Shown: positions 51,809 to 60,187, counted from the first letter of the stretch. The stretch: 64,000 nt of DNA from Comamonadaceae bacterium (GCA_947447985.1 CANFLX010000003.1:58483-122482); one strand, 5' to 3'. A program made the numbers and translations. The notes: generated by a model not told the origin, from the letters alone.

Positions 51809-53746
51809 TCAGGGTGCGCGCCGCTTGCGCCAGGCATGCACCAGCGTGGTGAAATTGTGGGCCACTTCGGCCACCAGTTGGGCGTCGGTGCTGCGACCGG
51901 CCAGCCATTCCAGCGAGGCATGCGCCCACAGGCTGCGGCCCACCATAAAGCCCTTGACCACCGGGTTGGTGGCCTGGCGAAAGCTGTCCACCAAATGGGC
52001 GATGGGCTGGTTCAGGCCCAAGATCACCGCGCCCCGACAGGCCGGGTCCCGTTCGTCAATCAAAGCCTGCAGAGATTCCCAACCTTGGTGTTGCATGGGT
52101 GCGAGTTTCCACCATTCGGGCTTGACCCCCAGGTTGTAAAAGCGCTTGACCGCGCGCAGCACGGCGGCATCTTCTTCACCTGCCACCACCAGGGCTTTGG
52201 GCAGAATAATTTCCATCAGCAGTTCATGACCGCTGGCGCGGGTGGCCTCCCACAGCTCCAGCACTTTTTGCTCTTGCTCCAGGCGCAGGCCATAGGCGTC
52301 GTCCGGGTGGTAGTGCACCAAGCATTTCACGACATGCTCGCTGGGCCAATGCACCAAGGCGCTGCCAATGGAACGCGTGCCGTCAAAGCGCAGGGGGCGT
52401 GCACCAGGCAGCTCCACCGGGCGCCCCACCCACCAGCCCCGCCCGGTCGCGCTGGCCAGGGCGTCTGCGCCATAAGCGCCACCGTCAATCAATACCCCCG
52501 TGGCGCCCTGCAACTGGCAGGCGTCAACCACCTGTTCGGCTGCGTTCACCAGCAGTTTTTTGAGGGCAGGAATGCGCGACTCAGGTGCGCCCGCTTGCAT
52601 GCACAGGTCGTAAAACTGGCTGCGGTGGTCAAACGCCATCACGCAGAGCTCGTTCCACACCGGGCGCGCCGCCGTGACGCGGTGCAAATGGCTGAGCTCG
52701 CGGTCGGCGTCCACCTGCGGGTTGCGACTGCCGCTGAACCAGTGCGCCAGCTCCGGCGGCGTGGGCATGGCCTGCGAGCAGGCGTGGCGCGACACCACGA
52801 TGGCACCGCAGGCGTTGGCGGTTTGGGTGGCCTCTGCCCAATCGCTGCCGCGCAACAAGCTGGCCAGCAGACCCGACAAAAACGCATCGCCTGCGCCCAG
52901 CACATTGAGCACTTCGACCCGCTCGCCGGCAAAAGTGGGGGCGTCGTCAATGGCCTGGGGAATGTCCCCTTCGATCACGGTGCAGCCGGCCGCCCCGCGT
53001 TTGACCACCAGGGTGGCGGGGCACAGCGCCCGCACCGCGCGCAGGCTGGCCATCAGATCGTTGGGCGCGCCACCGGCAATAAAAAACTCTTCTTCGGTGC
53101 CCACCAGCAGGTCAAACTGCGGCAGCACGGCCTGCAGTTTTTGGGTGACGCTGGCATCCGCCACATAGCGGTTTTCGCCCGCACCGCGGCTGGTCAGGCC
53201 CCACAGCACCGGGCGGTAGTCGATGTCGAGCACGCGCACCACGCCGTGCTTTTTGGCGTAGCTCAAGGCGGCGTGTGACGCCGCCAAGGTGCCGGGCGTG
53301 GACAAGTGCGTGCCGGTGATGGCCAACGCGCGGCAGCGGGCAATGAAGTTCTCGTCGATGCCCGCAGCGTCAATCGCCATGTCCGCACAGTTTTCGCGCA
53401 TGAACAAGAGGGGAAAGGTGTCGCGGTCTTTGATGCCCAGCAGCACCAGTGCGGTCAGGCGCTGGGGGTCGATCTGCACCTGGCTCACGTCGCAACCATT
53501 GCTTTGCAAGGTGCGGGTCAAAAAGCGCCCCATCTGTTCGTTGCCCACGCGCGACAGCATGGCGCTGCGCAAACCGAGTCGTGCCACGCCAAAGGCCAGG
53601 TTGGCGGAACTGCCGCCCAGATACATGGCCATGGTGCGCGCATCTTCCAGCGGGCTGCCAAATTGTTCGGCGTACAGGTCAACGGCGAGGCGACCCAGGC
53701 AGGCCAAGTCAAAGTCCCGGCCTTCTGGAAATGTCAGTCGTGTCAT
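51809..53746 (-). CDS. iolC: Bifunctional 5-dehydro-2-deoxygluconokinase / DUF2090 aldolase (IolC-IolJ)
   Basis: A 645-residue fusion. The N-terminal part (about residues 1-330) is a PfkB-type sugar kinase, with LGRLAVDLYAEQFG, MYLGGSSANLAFGVARLG, and the catalytic LNVLGAGDAFLSGLLASLL. The C-terminal part (about 345-645) is a DUF2090/IolJ-type aldolase domain, with FDHRSQFYDLC, LIDGGAYGADAL, and a late VKGFMVGRSLWAHASLEWLAG. It would phosphorylate 5-dehydro-2-deoxygluconate and then cleave the product to dihydroxyacetone phosphate and malonate semialdehyde. This fused form occurs in many proteobacteria. It is the first gene of the reverse iol operon and starts 157 bases from the divergent regulator. 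Confidence 0.93.
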   Translation of the reverse strand: MTRLTFPEGRDFDLACLGRLAVDLYAEQFGSPLEDARTMAMYLGGSSANLAFGVARLGLRSAMLSRVGNEQMGRFLTRTLQSNGCDVSQVQIDPQRLTALVLLGIKDRDTFPLLFMRENCADMAIDAAGIDENFIARCRALAITGTHLSTPGTLAASHAALSYAKKHGVVRVLDIDYRPVLWGLTSRGAGENRYVADASVTQKLQAVLPQFDLLVGTEEEFFIAGGAPNDLMASLRAVRALCPATLVVKRGAAGCTVIEGDIPQAIDDAPTFAGERVEVLNVLGAGDAFLSGLLASLLRGSDWAEATQTANACGAIVVSRHACSQAMPTPPELAHWFSGSRNPQVDADRELSHLHRVTAARPVWNELCVMAFDHRSQFYDLCMQAGAPESRIPALKKLLVNAAEQVVDACQLQGATGVLIDGGAYGADALASATGRGWWVGRPVELPGARPLRFDGTRSIGSALVHWPSEHVVKCLVHYHPDDAYGLRLEQEQKVLELWEATRASGHELLMEIILPKALVVAGEEDAAVLRAVKRFYNLGVKPEWWKLAPMQHQGWESLQALIDERDPACRGAVILGLNQPIAHLVDSFRQATNPVVKGFMVGRSLWAHASLEWLAGRSTDAQLVAEVAHNFTTLVHAWRKRRAP

Positions 53747-53810
53747 GGTGTGGGTAGGGTGGTGTGAACAGGCGCAGCGCCCAAAAGCAGTGTACGAACA
53801 TTGCCAAAAA

Positions 53811-53828
53811 ATAGAAATACTTTTCTAT
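53811..53828. promoter_or_regulatory. Candidate RpiR-type operator, iolC side
   Basis: Perfect inverted repeat ATAGAAA-TACT-TTTCTAT. It overlaps the spacer and -10 of the candidate reverse iol promoter, a position suited to repression. Paired GAAA/TTTC half-sites recur at 53886-53898. Confidence 0.5.
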
Positions 53829-53885
53829 TAAGTGTAAACCCTAGCAAAAATTTTCTTTTCACGGCAAGGGATCGTCGATAATTTG

Positions 53886-53898
53886 TTCTAGAAATTTC
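53886..53898. promoter_or_regulatory. Candidate RpiR-type operator, regulator side
   Basis: Two overlapping palindromes, TTCTAGAA (53886-53893) and GAAATTTC (53891-53898), lie just after the candidate forward -10 and before the ATG of the regulator, near its likely transcription start. They share the TTTC/GAAA half-site of the other operator, suggesting autoregulation. Confidence 0.45.
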
Positions 53899-53903
53899 CA
53901 CCC

Positions 53904-54779
53904 ATGGCACCCACTTCCGCACCCCCTGCGCCCACCACCGAGGACGCCCTCATGGCCGCCATCGAGGCGGAGTTTGCGGGCCTGAGCCGCCAGCTCAAGC
54001 AAATTGGCAGCTATGTGGACCAGCACCGCAGCTACCTGGGGATTCAGTCGATTCAAGAAGTGGCCGACCACTGCGCAGTGCAGCCCAGTGCCGTGGTGCG
54101 CTTTGCCAAGCACTTTGGCTTCAGCGGCTTTACCGACATGCAAAAGCTGTTTCGCGACGGCCTGGCGCGCCAGATTTCGCCGAGCAAAGACTACCAATCG
54201 CGCATCCGCAGCGCCATCGAGTCCGGTGCCAAAGACTTGCGCAGCGCCGACATCGTGCACGCCGTGATTGACGGCGGTATCTCGGGCATGCAGGAGTTGC
54301 GCAGCAGCTTGCAGGAGCCTGCCTTTGACGAAGCCGTGGAGCTTTTGTTTGAGGCCGACACGGTGTGGCTGATGGCCTCGGGCCGCTCTTTTGCGGTAGC
54401 CACCTATTTGGCCTACGCCTTGCAGCACACCCAAAAGCGGGTGCAGCACATCACCGCCCTGGGCAGCATGCAAGACGGCCAGCTGCGCGGCCTACGCGCT
54501 GGGGATGTGATGGTCGTCATCTCTTTTGCGCCCTATGCGCCCGAGACCGAACACATCGCAGCCCAAGCCCACGCGCAGGGCGCGCACATCATCAGCATCA
54601 CCGACAGCCGCCTGGGTGCCATTGCGCGCGTGGCGCGCACCTCCCTCTTGGTCAAGGAAACCAGTGTGTTTGGCTTTCGGGCCCTGACCAACACCATGGC
54701 CGTGACGCAAAGCCTATTCATGGCGCTGGCCTACCGGCTGGAGCTGCAGTACCAACCCACCCGGTCGCGGCCCGCGTGA
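53904..54779 (+). CDS. MurR/RpiR-family regulator of inositol genes (IolR-like)
   Basis: A 291-residue regulator with an N-terminal RpiR helix-turn-helix domain (about residues 20-95, including SIQEVADHCAVQPSAVVRFA and FGFSGFTDMQKLF) and a C-terminal SIS sugar-phosphate-binding domain (about 130-265, with WLMASGRSFAVATYLAYAL and VVISFAPYAPET). Divergent from the iol operon and followed by iolG, it is very likely the inositol repressor, with a phosphorylated intermediate of the pathway as inducer. The name IolR is used for proteins of this family in alpha- and gamma-proteobacteria; orthology is inferred from context. Confidence 0.88.
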   Translation: MAPTSAPPAPTTEDALMAAIEAEFAGLSRQLKQIGSYVDQHRSYLGIQSIQEVADHCAVQPSAVVRFAKHFGFSGFTDMQKLFRDGLARQISPSKDYQSRIRSAIESGAKDLRSADIVHAVIDGGISGMQELRSSLQEPAFDEAVELLFEADTVWLMASGRSFAVATYLAYALQHTQKRVQHITALGSMQDGQLRGLRAGDVMVVISFAPYAPETEHIAAQAHAQGAHIISITDSRLGAIARVARTSLLVKETSVFGFRALTNTMAVTQSLFMALAYRLELQYQPTRSRPA

Positions 54780-54840
54780 GCCCCAGGCATTTCTTTCGCT
54801 TTCTTTCCTCTTTATTTCTTTACCTTCAGCACACACCACC

Positions 54841-55836
54841 ATGAAAAAAGTTGCACTTTTCGGCGCAGGCCGTATCGGACGTATCCACGCTGCCAACCTC
54901 GCGGCCATGCCGGGCATTGAGCTCACTGCCGTCAGCGACCCGGTGGCAGACGCCGCCGCAGCGCTGGCCCACACCCACGGCGCGCGGGTCGACAGCGTCG
55001 AGGCCATCTTTGCCGACCGATCGATTGACGCCGTGGTGATTGGCAGCCCCACCACCACGCACAGCGACCTGATTACCCGTGCCGCACAGGCGGGCAAGCA
55101 TGTGTTTTGCGAAAAGCCAGTCGACCTGTCCGCCGAGCGCGCCAAGGCCTGCGCAGCCGTGGTGGCGCAAGCGGGCGTGGCCTGCATGATTGGTTTTCAG
55201 CGCCGCTTTGACCCCACCTTCAACGAAGCCAAAATCCGCTTGGACCGGGGCGATATCGGCAACCCCGAGATGCTGGTCATCACCAGCCGCGACCCGGGCG
55301 CGCCGCCGGTGGAATACATCCAACAATCGGGCGGCATCTTTCGCGACATGCTGATCCACGACTTTGACGTGTTCCGCTGGATCTTGTGCGGCGACGGCGA
55401 CCGTGCGGCCTGGCTCAGCGCCACCGGCTCGTGCCTGGTCGACCCGGCCATCGGCGAGGCGGGCGACTTTGACTGCACCGCCGTGACCATCAAAACCGTC
55501 AAAGGCCGCTTGTGCCAGATCAACACCACGCGCCGCGCCGCCTATGGCTACGACCAGCGCTTTGAAGTCATCGGCTCCAAGGGCATGCTGCAATGCGGCA
55601 ACCACCGCCCCAGCGAAGTGACCCAAGCCACCGCGCAGGGCACGCAGCAAGACAACCCGGAAGCCTTTTTCTTGCAACGCTACGCCGCAGCCTACCGCCT
55701 GGAAATTGAGCACTTCTTCACCCAGTTGCAAAACGGCGGGAGCTTTCGCACCACCGTGCAAGACGGTGTGGACGCCCAAATTTTGGCCGACGCTGCGGCC
55801 CAAAGCGCGGCAGAAAATCGCATCATCACCTTGTAA
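54841..55836 (+). CDS. iolG: Inositol 2-dehydrogenase, Gfo/Idh/MocA family
   Basis: A 331-residue NAD-dependent dehydrogenase that oxidises myo-inositol to 2-keto-myo-inositol, the first pathway step. The Rossmann loop GAGRIGRIHAANLA (residues 8-21), CEKPVDLS with the conserved Lys, a GFQRRFDPTFNEAKI block and GGIFRDMLIHDFDVFRWI with the catalytic Asp and His are all as in IolG. It lies 61 bases after the regulator gene, with a purine-poor leader; it may have its own promoter. The cluster thus covers IolG, E, D, B, C and J but no iolA or transporter in the window. Confidence 0.92.
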   Translation: MKKVALFGAGRIGRIHAANLAAMPGIELTAVSDPVADAAAALAHTHGARVDSVEAIFADRSIDAVVIGSPTTTHSDLITRAAQAGKHVFCEKPVDLSAERAKACAAVVAQAGVACMIGFQRRFDPTFNEAKIRLDRGDIGNPEMLVITSRDPGAPPVEYIQQSGGIFRDMLIHDFDVFRWILCGDGDRAAWLSATGSCLVDPAIGEAGDFDCTAVTIKTVKGRLCQINTTRRAAYGYDQRFEVIGSKGMLQCGNHRPSEVTQATAQGTQQDNPEAFFLQRYAAAYRLEIEHFFTQLQNGGSFRTTVQDGVDAQILADAAAQSAAENRIITL

Positions 55837-55853
55837 GTGGGGGTCGAGGCGTT

Positions 55854-56648
55854 ATGCAGCAGAACATAGTGATTGACGGTATCGACGTCATCATCGAAGG
55901 CGAGGGCGAGCGCACCGTCGTGATGCTGCATGGCTGGCCTGATACCTACCGCGTGTGGGACGCGCAGGTGGCGGCGCTGCAAGCCCACTACCGCTGTGTG
56001 CGCTTCACCTTGCCTGGCTTTGATGCCCGCAAACCGCGCCGCGCATACGGCTTGGACGAGATGGTGGCGACCATCGCCAACATCGTGAACGCCGTGTCGC
56101 CCGACGACAAAGTGATCTTGCTGGTGCACGACTGGGGCGCGGCGTTTGGCTACCAGTTTTGCGCGCGCTATCCACACCGGGTGGAGCGCTTGGTGGGGGT
56201 GGACATTGGCGACACAGGGTCGCCGCAGTTCTTCCAATCACTCACCTGGAAAGCCAAGCTCGGGATTGCGGGCTACCAGCTCATCCTCGCGCTGGCATGG
56301 AAGCTGGGCGGCCGCCTGGGCACCCGCATGACGCGGGGCATGGCCAGGCTGCTGCGCGCGCCGTCCGAGCCGCAGACCATTACTTCGGACATGAACTTTC
56401 CGTACTACATCACCTGGACCGGGGCCTATGGCTCTTACCGCCAGATGCAGGTGCTGGAGCCGCAGTGCCCCATGTTGTTCATTTACGGCCGCAAGAAGCC
56501 TTTCATGTTCCATTCGCCGCAGTGGGCGCAGCGGCTCAATGAGCGCCCCGGCAGCCAGGCCCTGGCCTTTGACGCCGACCACTGGCCCATGGTGCGCCAG
56601 TCGCAGGCCTTCAATGCGGCGGTGTTGCAGTGGTTGGCACAGCCTTAG
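55854..56648 (+). CDS. Alpha/beta hydrolase
   Basis: A 264-residue alpha/beta-hydrolase-fold protein. The oxyanion motif HGWPD (26-30) and the nucleophile Asp93 in VHDWGAAFG are those of epoxide hydrolases and haloalkane dehalogenases, and the catalytic His is likely in FDADHWPM near 243. The acidic third member may be Asp/Glu in the cap region. It lacks a signal peptide and sits 17 bases after iolG, possibly in the same transcript, although no role in inositol use is known. Its 3' end overlaps the reverse LysR gene by 38 bases. Confidence 0.78.
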   Translation: MQQNIVIDGIDVIIEGEGERTVVMLHGWPDTYRVWDAQVAALQAHYRCVRFTLPGFDARKPRRAYGLDEMVATIANIVNAVSPDDKVILLVHDWGAAFGYQFCARYPHRVERLVGVDIGDTGSPQFFQSLTWKAKLGIAGYQLILALAWKLGGRLGTRMTRGMARLLRAPSEPQTITSDMNFPYYITWTGAYGSYRQMQVLEPQCPMLFIYGRKKPFMFHSPQWAQRLNERPGSQALAFDADHWPMVRQSQAFNAAVLQWLAQP

Positions 56649-57540
56649 CCGCATCGGGTTCGGCCAACACGCCCGCTAAATAGTCCATCAGCACCGCCAC
56701 CCGGTGCGGGATGTAGCGGTTGCTGGGCAGCACCGCATAAATGCCCAGGGCGGGCGACTCAAAGTCGCGCAGTATTTCCACCACTTCCTTGCGCTGCAAA
56801 AAGGGCTCGGTCAAAAAATCGGGTTGCAAAGCGATGCCCATGCCTTGCGCATTGGCCTGCATCAAGGCGGCGCCATTGTTGGCCGTCAAGCGGCCGCGCA
56901 CCGCAAAGGTTTGTACTTGCCCGTCCACCAGGTAGGGCCACACCGAGGTGTTGTTGGTCATGGAATAGACCAGGCACTCGTGGTGTTGCAGTTGCGACGG
57001 GTGGCGCACCTCGCCGTGCAACGCCAGGTAAGCCGGCGAGGCGGTGGTCAGCAGGCGGCACTGGCCGAGTTTGCGCACGATGTCGCCGGGCTGCAGGTCG
57101 GCCGTGATGCGGATGGCCAGGTCCATGCCTTGTTCGATCAGGTTGGCGCGCTGGTCTGAAAAGTTGAGCAGCAGCTCAATGTGGGCATGCGTCTGCGCAA
57201 ACGTGAGCAGGTGCGGCATCAGGCGCTGCAGGCCAAAGCTCAAGGGCAACGCCAGGCGGATGCGGCCGCGCGGCACCGCTTTTTCTTCCACCAGGCTGGA
57301 CTCGGCGGCGTCCACCAGATTCAGGATCACGCGGCACTTTTCCAGGTAGGCCGCGCCGGCTGCTGTGAGGGTCAGGCTTCGTGTGCTGCGCGTCATGAGC
57401 TTGACTGCCAACTGCGTCTCCAAGGCGGCAATCTGGCGCGTCACGACCGAGCGGGCCACCTGCATTTGCTCGGCCACCGCCGTAAAGCTGCCGGCCTGCG
57501 CCACCCGCACAAAGGTTTGCATTGCATCAAGCTTGTCCAT
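56611..57540 (-). CDS. LysR-family transcriptional regulator
   Basis: A 309-residue LysR protein. The winged HTH is at the N-terminus: MDKLDAMQTFVRVAQAGSFT, then VARSVVTRQIAALETQLAVK and LMTRSTRSLTLTAAG. The effector domain follows from about residue 90. It is divergent from the dioxygenase gene with 92 bases between, so it likely controls the dioxygenase-b561-YceI group. The intergenic region contains the paired sequence TTGTTGCGTATTGTGCAACAA (T-N11-A type) near 57540-57561, directly at the start of the gene. The inducer is unknown. Confidence 0.9.
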   Translation of the reverse strand: MDKLDAMQTFVRVAQAGSFTAVAEQMQVARSVVTRQIAALETQLAVKLMTRSTRSLTLTAAGAAYLEKCRVILNLVDAAESSLVEEKAVPRGRIRLALPLSFGLQRLMPHLLTFAQTHAHIELLLNFSDQRANLIEQGMDLAIRITADLQPGDIVRKLGQCRLLTTASPAYLALHGEVRHPSQLQHHECLVYSMTNNTSVWPYLVDGQVQTFAVRGRLTANNGAALMQANAQGMGIALQPDFLTEPFLQRKEVVEILRDFESPALGIYAVLPSNRYIPHRVAVLMDYLAGVLAEPDAAKAVPTTATPPH

Positions 57541-57632
57541 TGTTGCGTATTGTGCAACAAGCTTTTGTTGATTTGTGTCTTGTTATGTTCTAAATAGACG
57601 CCTACAGTCCCACCCATCACGAGAGAGCCCCC
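57541..57632. promoter_or_regulatory. Divergent LysR / dioxygenase intergenic region
   Basis: Ninety-two bases. A partly symmetric stretch TTGTTGCG-TATTG-TGCAACAA starting at 57540 touches the LysR start codon and fits a LysR T-N11-A box; TTGTTG at 57564-57569 repeats one half. TATGTTCTAAAT (57584-57595) may hold a -10 for the forward genes. Assignment is tentative. Confidence 0.45.
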
Positions 57633-58421
57633 ATGCAAACCCACCGCAACGTCCTATTTGTGCCCCACGGCGCACCCACTTTTGCCCTGCAGCCTGGCGC
57701 TGCCGGGGCGGCCATGAGCCAGTTGGTGCATTCCTACGGCACACCCCGCGCCATCGTGGTGGTGAGCCCGCATTGGGAGACCGCCGTTCCCACCGTAGGC
57801 ACAGCGACGCAGCTGGACACGATTCACGACTTTGGCGGCTTTGATCCGCGCCTGTACGACTTGCGCTACCCCGCCACCGGCTGCCCCGAGGCGGCCCAGC
57901 AGGTGGTCGCGGCCTTGCAGGCCCACGGCTTTACTGTGCAGCAAGACGCCCAGCGCGGCCTGGACCATGGCGCCTGGATTCCGTTGCGCCAAATGTTTCC
58001 CGACGCCGACATTCCCGTCATTCCTTTGTCAGTGCAAACGCATTTGGGCCCCGAGCATGCCTACCGCGTCGGCCAGGCGCTGGCGGATTTGGCGAAGCAC
58101 GACTTTTTGATCGTCGCCTCGGGCAATGTCACGCACAACCTGCGCGACTACCAGGTGGCACGCATGGCGGGCGGCCAAACGCCAGACTACGTACAAGCCT
58201 TTGCCGACTGGGTGCAAGTGCACATGGCCCGCAAAGACCTGGCCGCTTTGCTCGACTACCGCCGCGCCAGCCCCAGCGGTGCGCGTGCGCACCCCAGCGA
58301 AGACCATTTGTTGCCCTTGTTCACCGCCTTGGGTGCTGCAGGCACAGACGCGCAACCCGAGGCTTTTTACCGTGGCATCAGCGACTATGTGATTGCCATG
58401 GACGGCTATGCATTCCACTAA
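57633..58421 (+). CDS. DODA/LigB-type extradiol dioxygenase
   Basis: A 262-residue protein of the class III extradiol ring-cleavage family, YgiD/DOPA-4,5-dioxygenase type. Metal-binding histidines are seen in FVPHGAPTF (His12), VVSPHWET (His47) and ASGNVTHNL; DHGAWIPLRQMFPDADIPV and a C-terminal SEDHLLPLF with the catalytic-type His complete the family pattern. It likely cleaves a catechol-like compound with Fe(II) or Zn. The gene is first in a forward group with cytochrome b561 and two YceI genes. Confidence 0.86.
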   Translation: MQTHRNVLFVPHGAPTFALQPGAAGAAMSQLVHSYGTPRAIVVVSPHWETAVPTVGTATQLDTIHDFGGFDPRLYDLRYPATGCPEAAQQVVAALQAHGFTVQQDAQRGLDHGAWIPLRQMFPDADIPVIPLSVQTHLGPEHAYRVGQALADLAKHDFLIVASGNVTHNLRDYQVARMAGGQTPDYVQAFADWVQVHMARKDLAALLDYRRASPSGARAHPSEDHLLPLFTALGAAGTDAQPEAFYRGISDYVIAMDGYAFH

Positions 58422-58431
58422 GGACGCCTCC

Positions 58432-58977
58432 ATGAACACGCACTACACCTCCACCGCCAAAGGCCTGCACTGGCTGATGGCATTGATGATTTTCGGCTTG
58501 CTGGCACTGGGCTTTTATATGTCCGACCTGCCGTTTTCGCCCGAAAAATTGCAGTACTACTCCTGGCACAAATGGGCCGGCGTGACGGTGTTTGTGCTGG
58601 TCTGGCTGCGCCTGGTCTGGCGCTTGACGCACCGCCCCCCGGCGTATCCGCTGAGCATGTCGCCCCTGCAGCAAACGCTGGCCCACGGCGGCCACCTGCT
58701 CTTGTACGGTTTGATGATCATCATCCCCTTGAGCGGCTGGCTCATGAGCTCCGCCAAGGGGGTGCCCACCGTTTGGTTCGGCGTGCTGCCGCTGCCCGAT
58801 CTGCTGGCCAAAGACAAGGCGCTGGGCAAGCAACTCGAAGAGCTGCATTCGGCGCTCAACATCGGGCTGCTGGTGCTGATTGCAGGGCACGCTGCTGCCG
58901 CGCTCTACCACCACCTGGTGCACAAAGACGACGTCTTGCGCCGCATGCTGCCTGCCCGTTCCTCCTCCACCCTTTAA
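58432..58977 (+). CDS. Cytochrome b561 family protein
   Basis: A 181-residue, four-helix membrane cytochrome b of the bacterial b561 (CybB) type. Candidate haem-ligating His residues lie in GLHWLMALMI (His13), YSWHKWAG, HGGHLLLYG and LNIGLLVLIAGHAAAAL. The membrane helices are centred near residues 20, 55, 98 and 145. CybB oxidises quinol or reduces quinone and can pass electrons to oxygen. ATG 58432 begins eleven bases after the dioxygenase stop. A b561 gene followed by YceI genes is a frequent arrangement. Confidence 0.9.
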   Translation: MNTHYTSTAKGLHWLMALMIFGLLALGFYMSDLPFSPEKLQYYSWHKWAGVTVFVLVWLRLVWRLTHRPPAYPLSMSPLQQTLAHGGHLLLYGLMIIIPLSGWLMSSAKGVPTVWFGVLPLPDLLAKDKALGKQLEELHSALNIGLLVLIAGHAAAALYHHLVHKDDVLRRMLPARSSSTL

Positions 58978-58985
58978 AGACAACC

Positions 58986-59567
58986 ATGTCCTCAATTTTT
59001 AAAACCATTTCCCTGGCCGCTGCGCTCGCCACGATCGCGTTGGCGTTTGCGGCACCCAGCCATGCAGCCCCCTACCAGGCGGTGCAAATGGACAAAAGCC
59101 ATGTGAAGTTCAGCTACAAGCAAATGGGCGTGGGCATGGACGGACACTTCGCCAAGTTCACGCCGCAAATCAGTTTTGACCCCGCCAAGCCCGAGCTCAC
59201 CAAGGCCAGCATTGAGGTCGACCTCACCAGCATCGACACCGGTTCGGGCGAGGCCGACCAGGAAGTCGTGGGCAAATCCTGGTTCAACGCCCCAGCCTTC
59301 CCCAAGGCGGTGTTTATAGCCAAACAGGTCAAGCAAACCGCGCCCAATGTGTACGAGGTGCTGGGCTCGCTCAGCATCAAAGGCCGTTCGCGCGATGTGA
59401 AGTTTGAGCTCAAGCACAAGCCCCAGGGTACGGTGGGCGTGCTCAGCGGCAGCTTTACCTTGCAACGCGCCGACTACGCCATTGGCGAAGGCTCGTGGTC
59501 CAAATTTGATGTGGTGGCCAACGACGTGGTCGTCAGCTTTCAAATCACCGCCCTCACGGGCAAATAA
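58986..59567 (+). CDS. YceI-family periplasmic protein, first copy
   Basis: A 193-residue secreted lipocalin-like protein. A signal peptide ends near SHAA (residue 28). The YceI beta-barrel follows: MDKSHVKFSYKQMGVGMDG, ASIEVDLTSIDTGSGEADQE, SWFNAPAFPKAVF and the late FTLQRADYAIGEGSW. These proteins bind isoprenoid quinones or fatty acids. It stands between b561 and a second YceI gene. Its sequence differs clearly from the second copy, so this is an old pair rather than a recent duplication. Confidence 0.92.
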   Translation: MSSIFKTISLAAALATIALAFAAPSHAAPYQAVQMDKSHVKFSYKQMGVGMDGHFAKFTPQISFDPAKPELTKASIEVDLTSIDTGSGEADQEVVGKSWFNAPAFPKAVFIAKQVKQTAPNVYEVLGSLSIKGRSRDVKFELKHKPQGTVGVLSGSFTLQRADYAIGEGSWSKFDVVANDVVVSFQITALTGK

Positions 59568-59608
59568 ACGCCGCTTGCGGCATCTCTTTTTTTAACTGGA
59601 GTCCCTTT

Positions 59609-60187
59609 ATGAAATCATTCAAACAACTCAGCGCGGCCTTGGCCTTGGCAACACTGGCAGCCGGTTCTGCGTTGGCAGCCCCTGTCACCTACACGGTGGA
59701 CAGCTCGCACACCTTCCCCCGTTTTTCGTATTCGCATTTGGGCTATTCCACCCAGCTCAGCAGCTTTAGCAAAACCACCGGCACCGTGGTGCTGGACGCC
59801 CAAGCCAAGACCGCATCGGTGGACATCGTGATTGACATGACCACGGTCAACACCGGTTCCACCGACTTCAACGGCCACATCCAAGGCGAAGACTTTTTGG
59901 ACACCGCCAAGTTCCCCAAAGCCACCTTCAAATCCACCAAAGTGGTGTTTGATGGCGACAAGCCCGCCTCCATTGAAGGTCAGCTGACCATCAAGGGTGT
60001 GACCAAGCCTGTGACCCTGACCGTCACGTCCTTCCAGGCCGTGAACCACCCCATGATGAAGGTTCCTGCTTTGGGCGCCAACGCTTTCACCACCATCAAG
60101 CGCACCGAGTTCAACGCCGGCAAATACGCCCCTTACGTGGGTGACGAGGTGCGTATCGATATCGCGATCGAAGCCATGGGCAAATAA
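59609..60187 (+). CDS. YceI-family periplasmic protein, second copy
   Basis: A 192-residue YceI protein with a signal peptide (ending SALAAP, about residue 25). The domain has YTVDSSHTFPRFSYSHLGYS, TASVDIVIDMTTVNTGSTDF and EDFLDTAKFPKATFKSTKV, and a C-terminal KRTEFNAGKYAPYVGDEV. It follows the first copy by 41 bases with a clear leader (CTGGAGTCC). A bidirectional terminator follows. Confidence 0.92.
   Translation: MKSFKQLSAALALATLAAGSALAAPVTYTVDSSHTFPRFSYSHLGYSTQLSSFSKTTGTVVLDAQAKTASVDIVIDMTTVNTGSTDFNGHIQGEDFLDTAKFPKATFKSTKVVFDGDKPASIEGQLTIKGVTKPVTLTVTSFQAVNHPMMKVPALGANAFTTIKRTEFNAGKYAPYVGDEVRIDIAIEAMGK

Larger units (their letters stand above)
53747..53903. promoter_or_regulatory. Divergent iol control region
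   Basis: The 157 bases between iolC-J (reverse) and the RpiR-type gene (forward) are A/T-rich in the middle and must hold both promoters. On the reverse strand TTTACA (53834-53839 on the forward numbering, complement TGTAAA) with TCTATT 17 bases later is a plausible -35/-10 pair. On the forward strand GATAAT (53877-53882) is a good -10 with a weak -35. Candidate operators at 53811-53828 and 53886-53898 overlap these elements. Confidence 0.55.

Noticed and set aside
50489..53278. A 929-codon open frame on the forward strand across iolD and iolC-J
   Set aside because: It is antisense to two strongly recognised enzymes, is rich in His/Gln/Gly/Arg as expected for an antisense frame in high-G+C DNA, and shows no domain or plausible start context.
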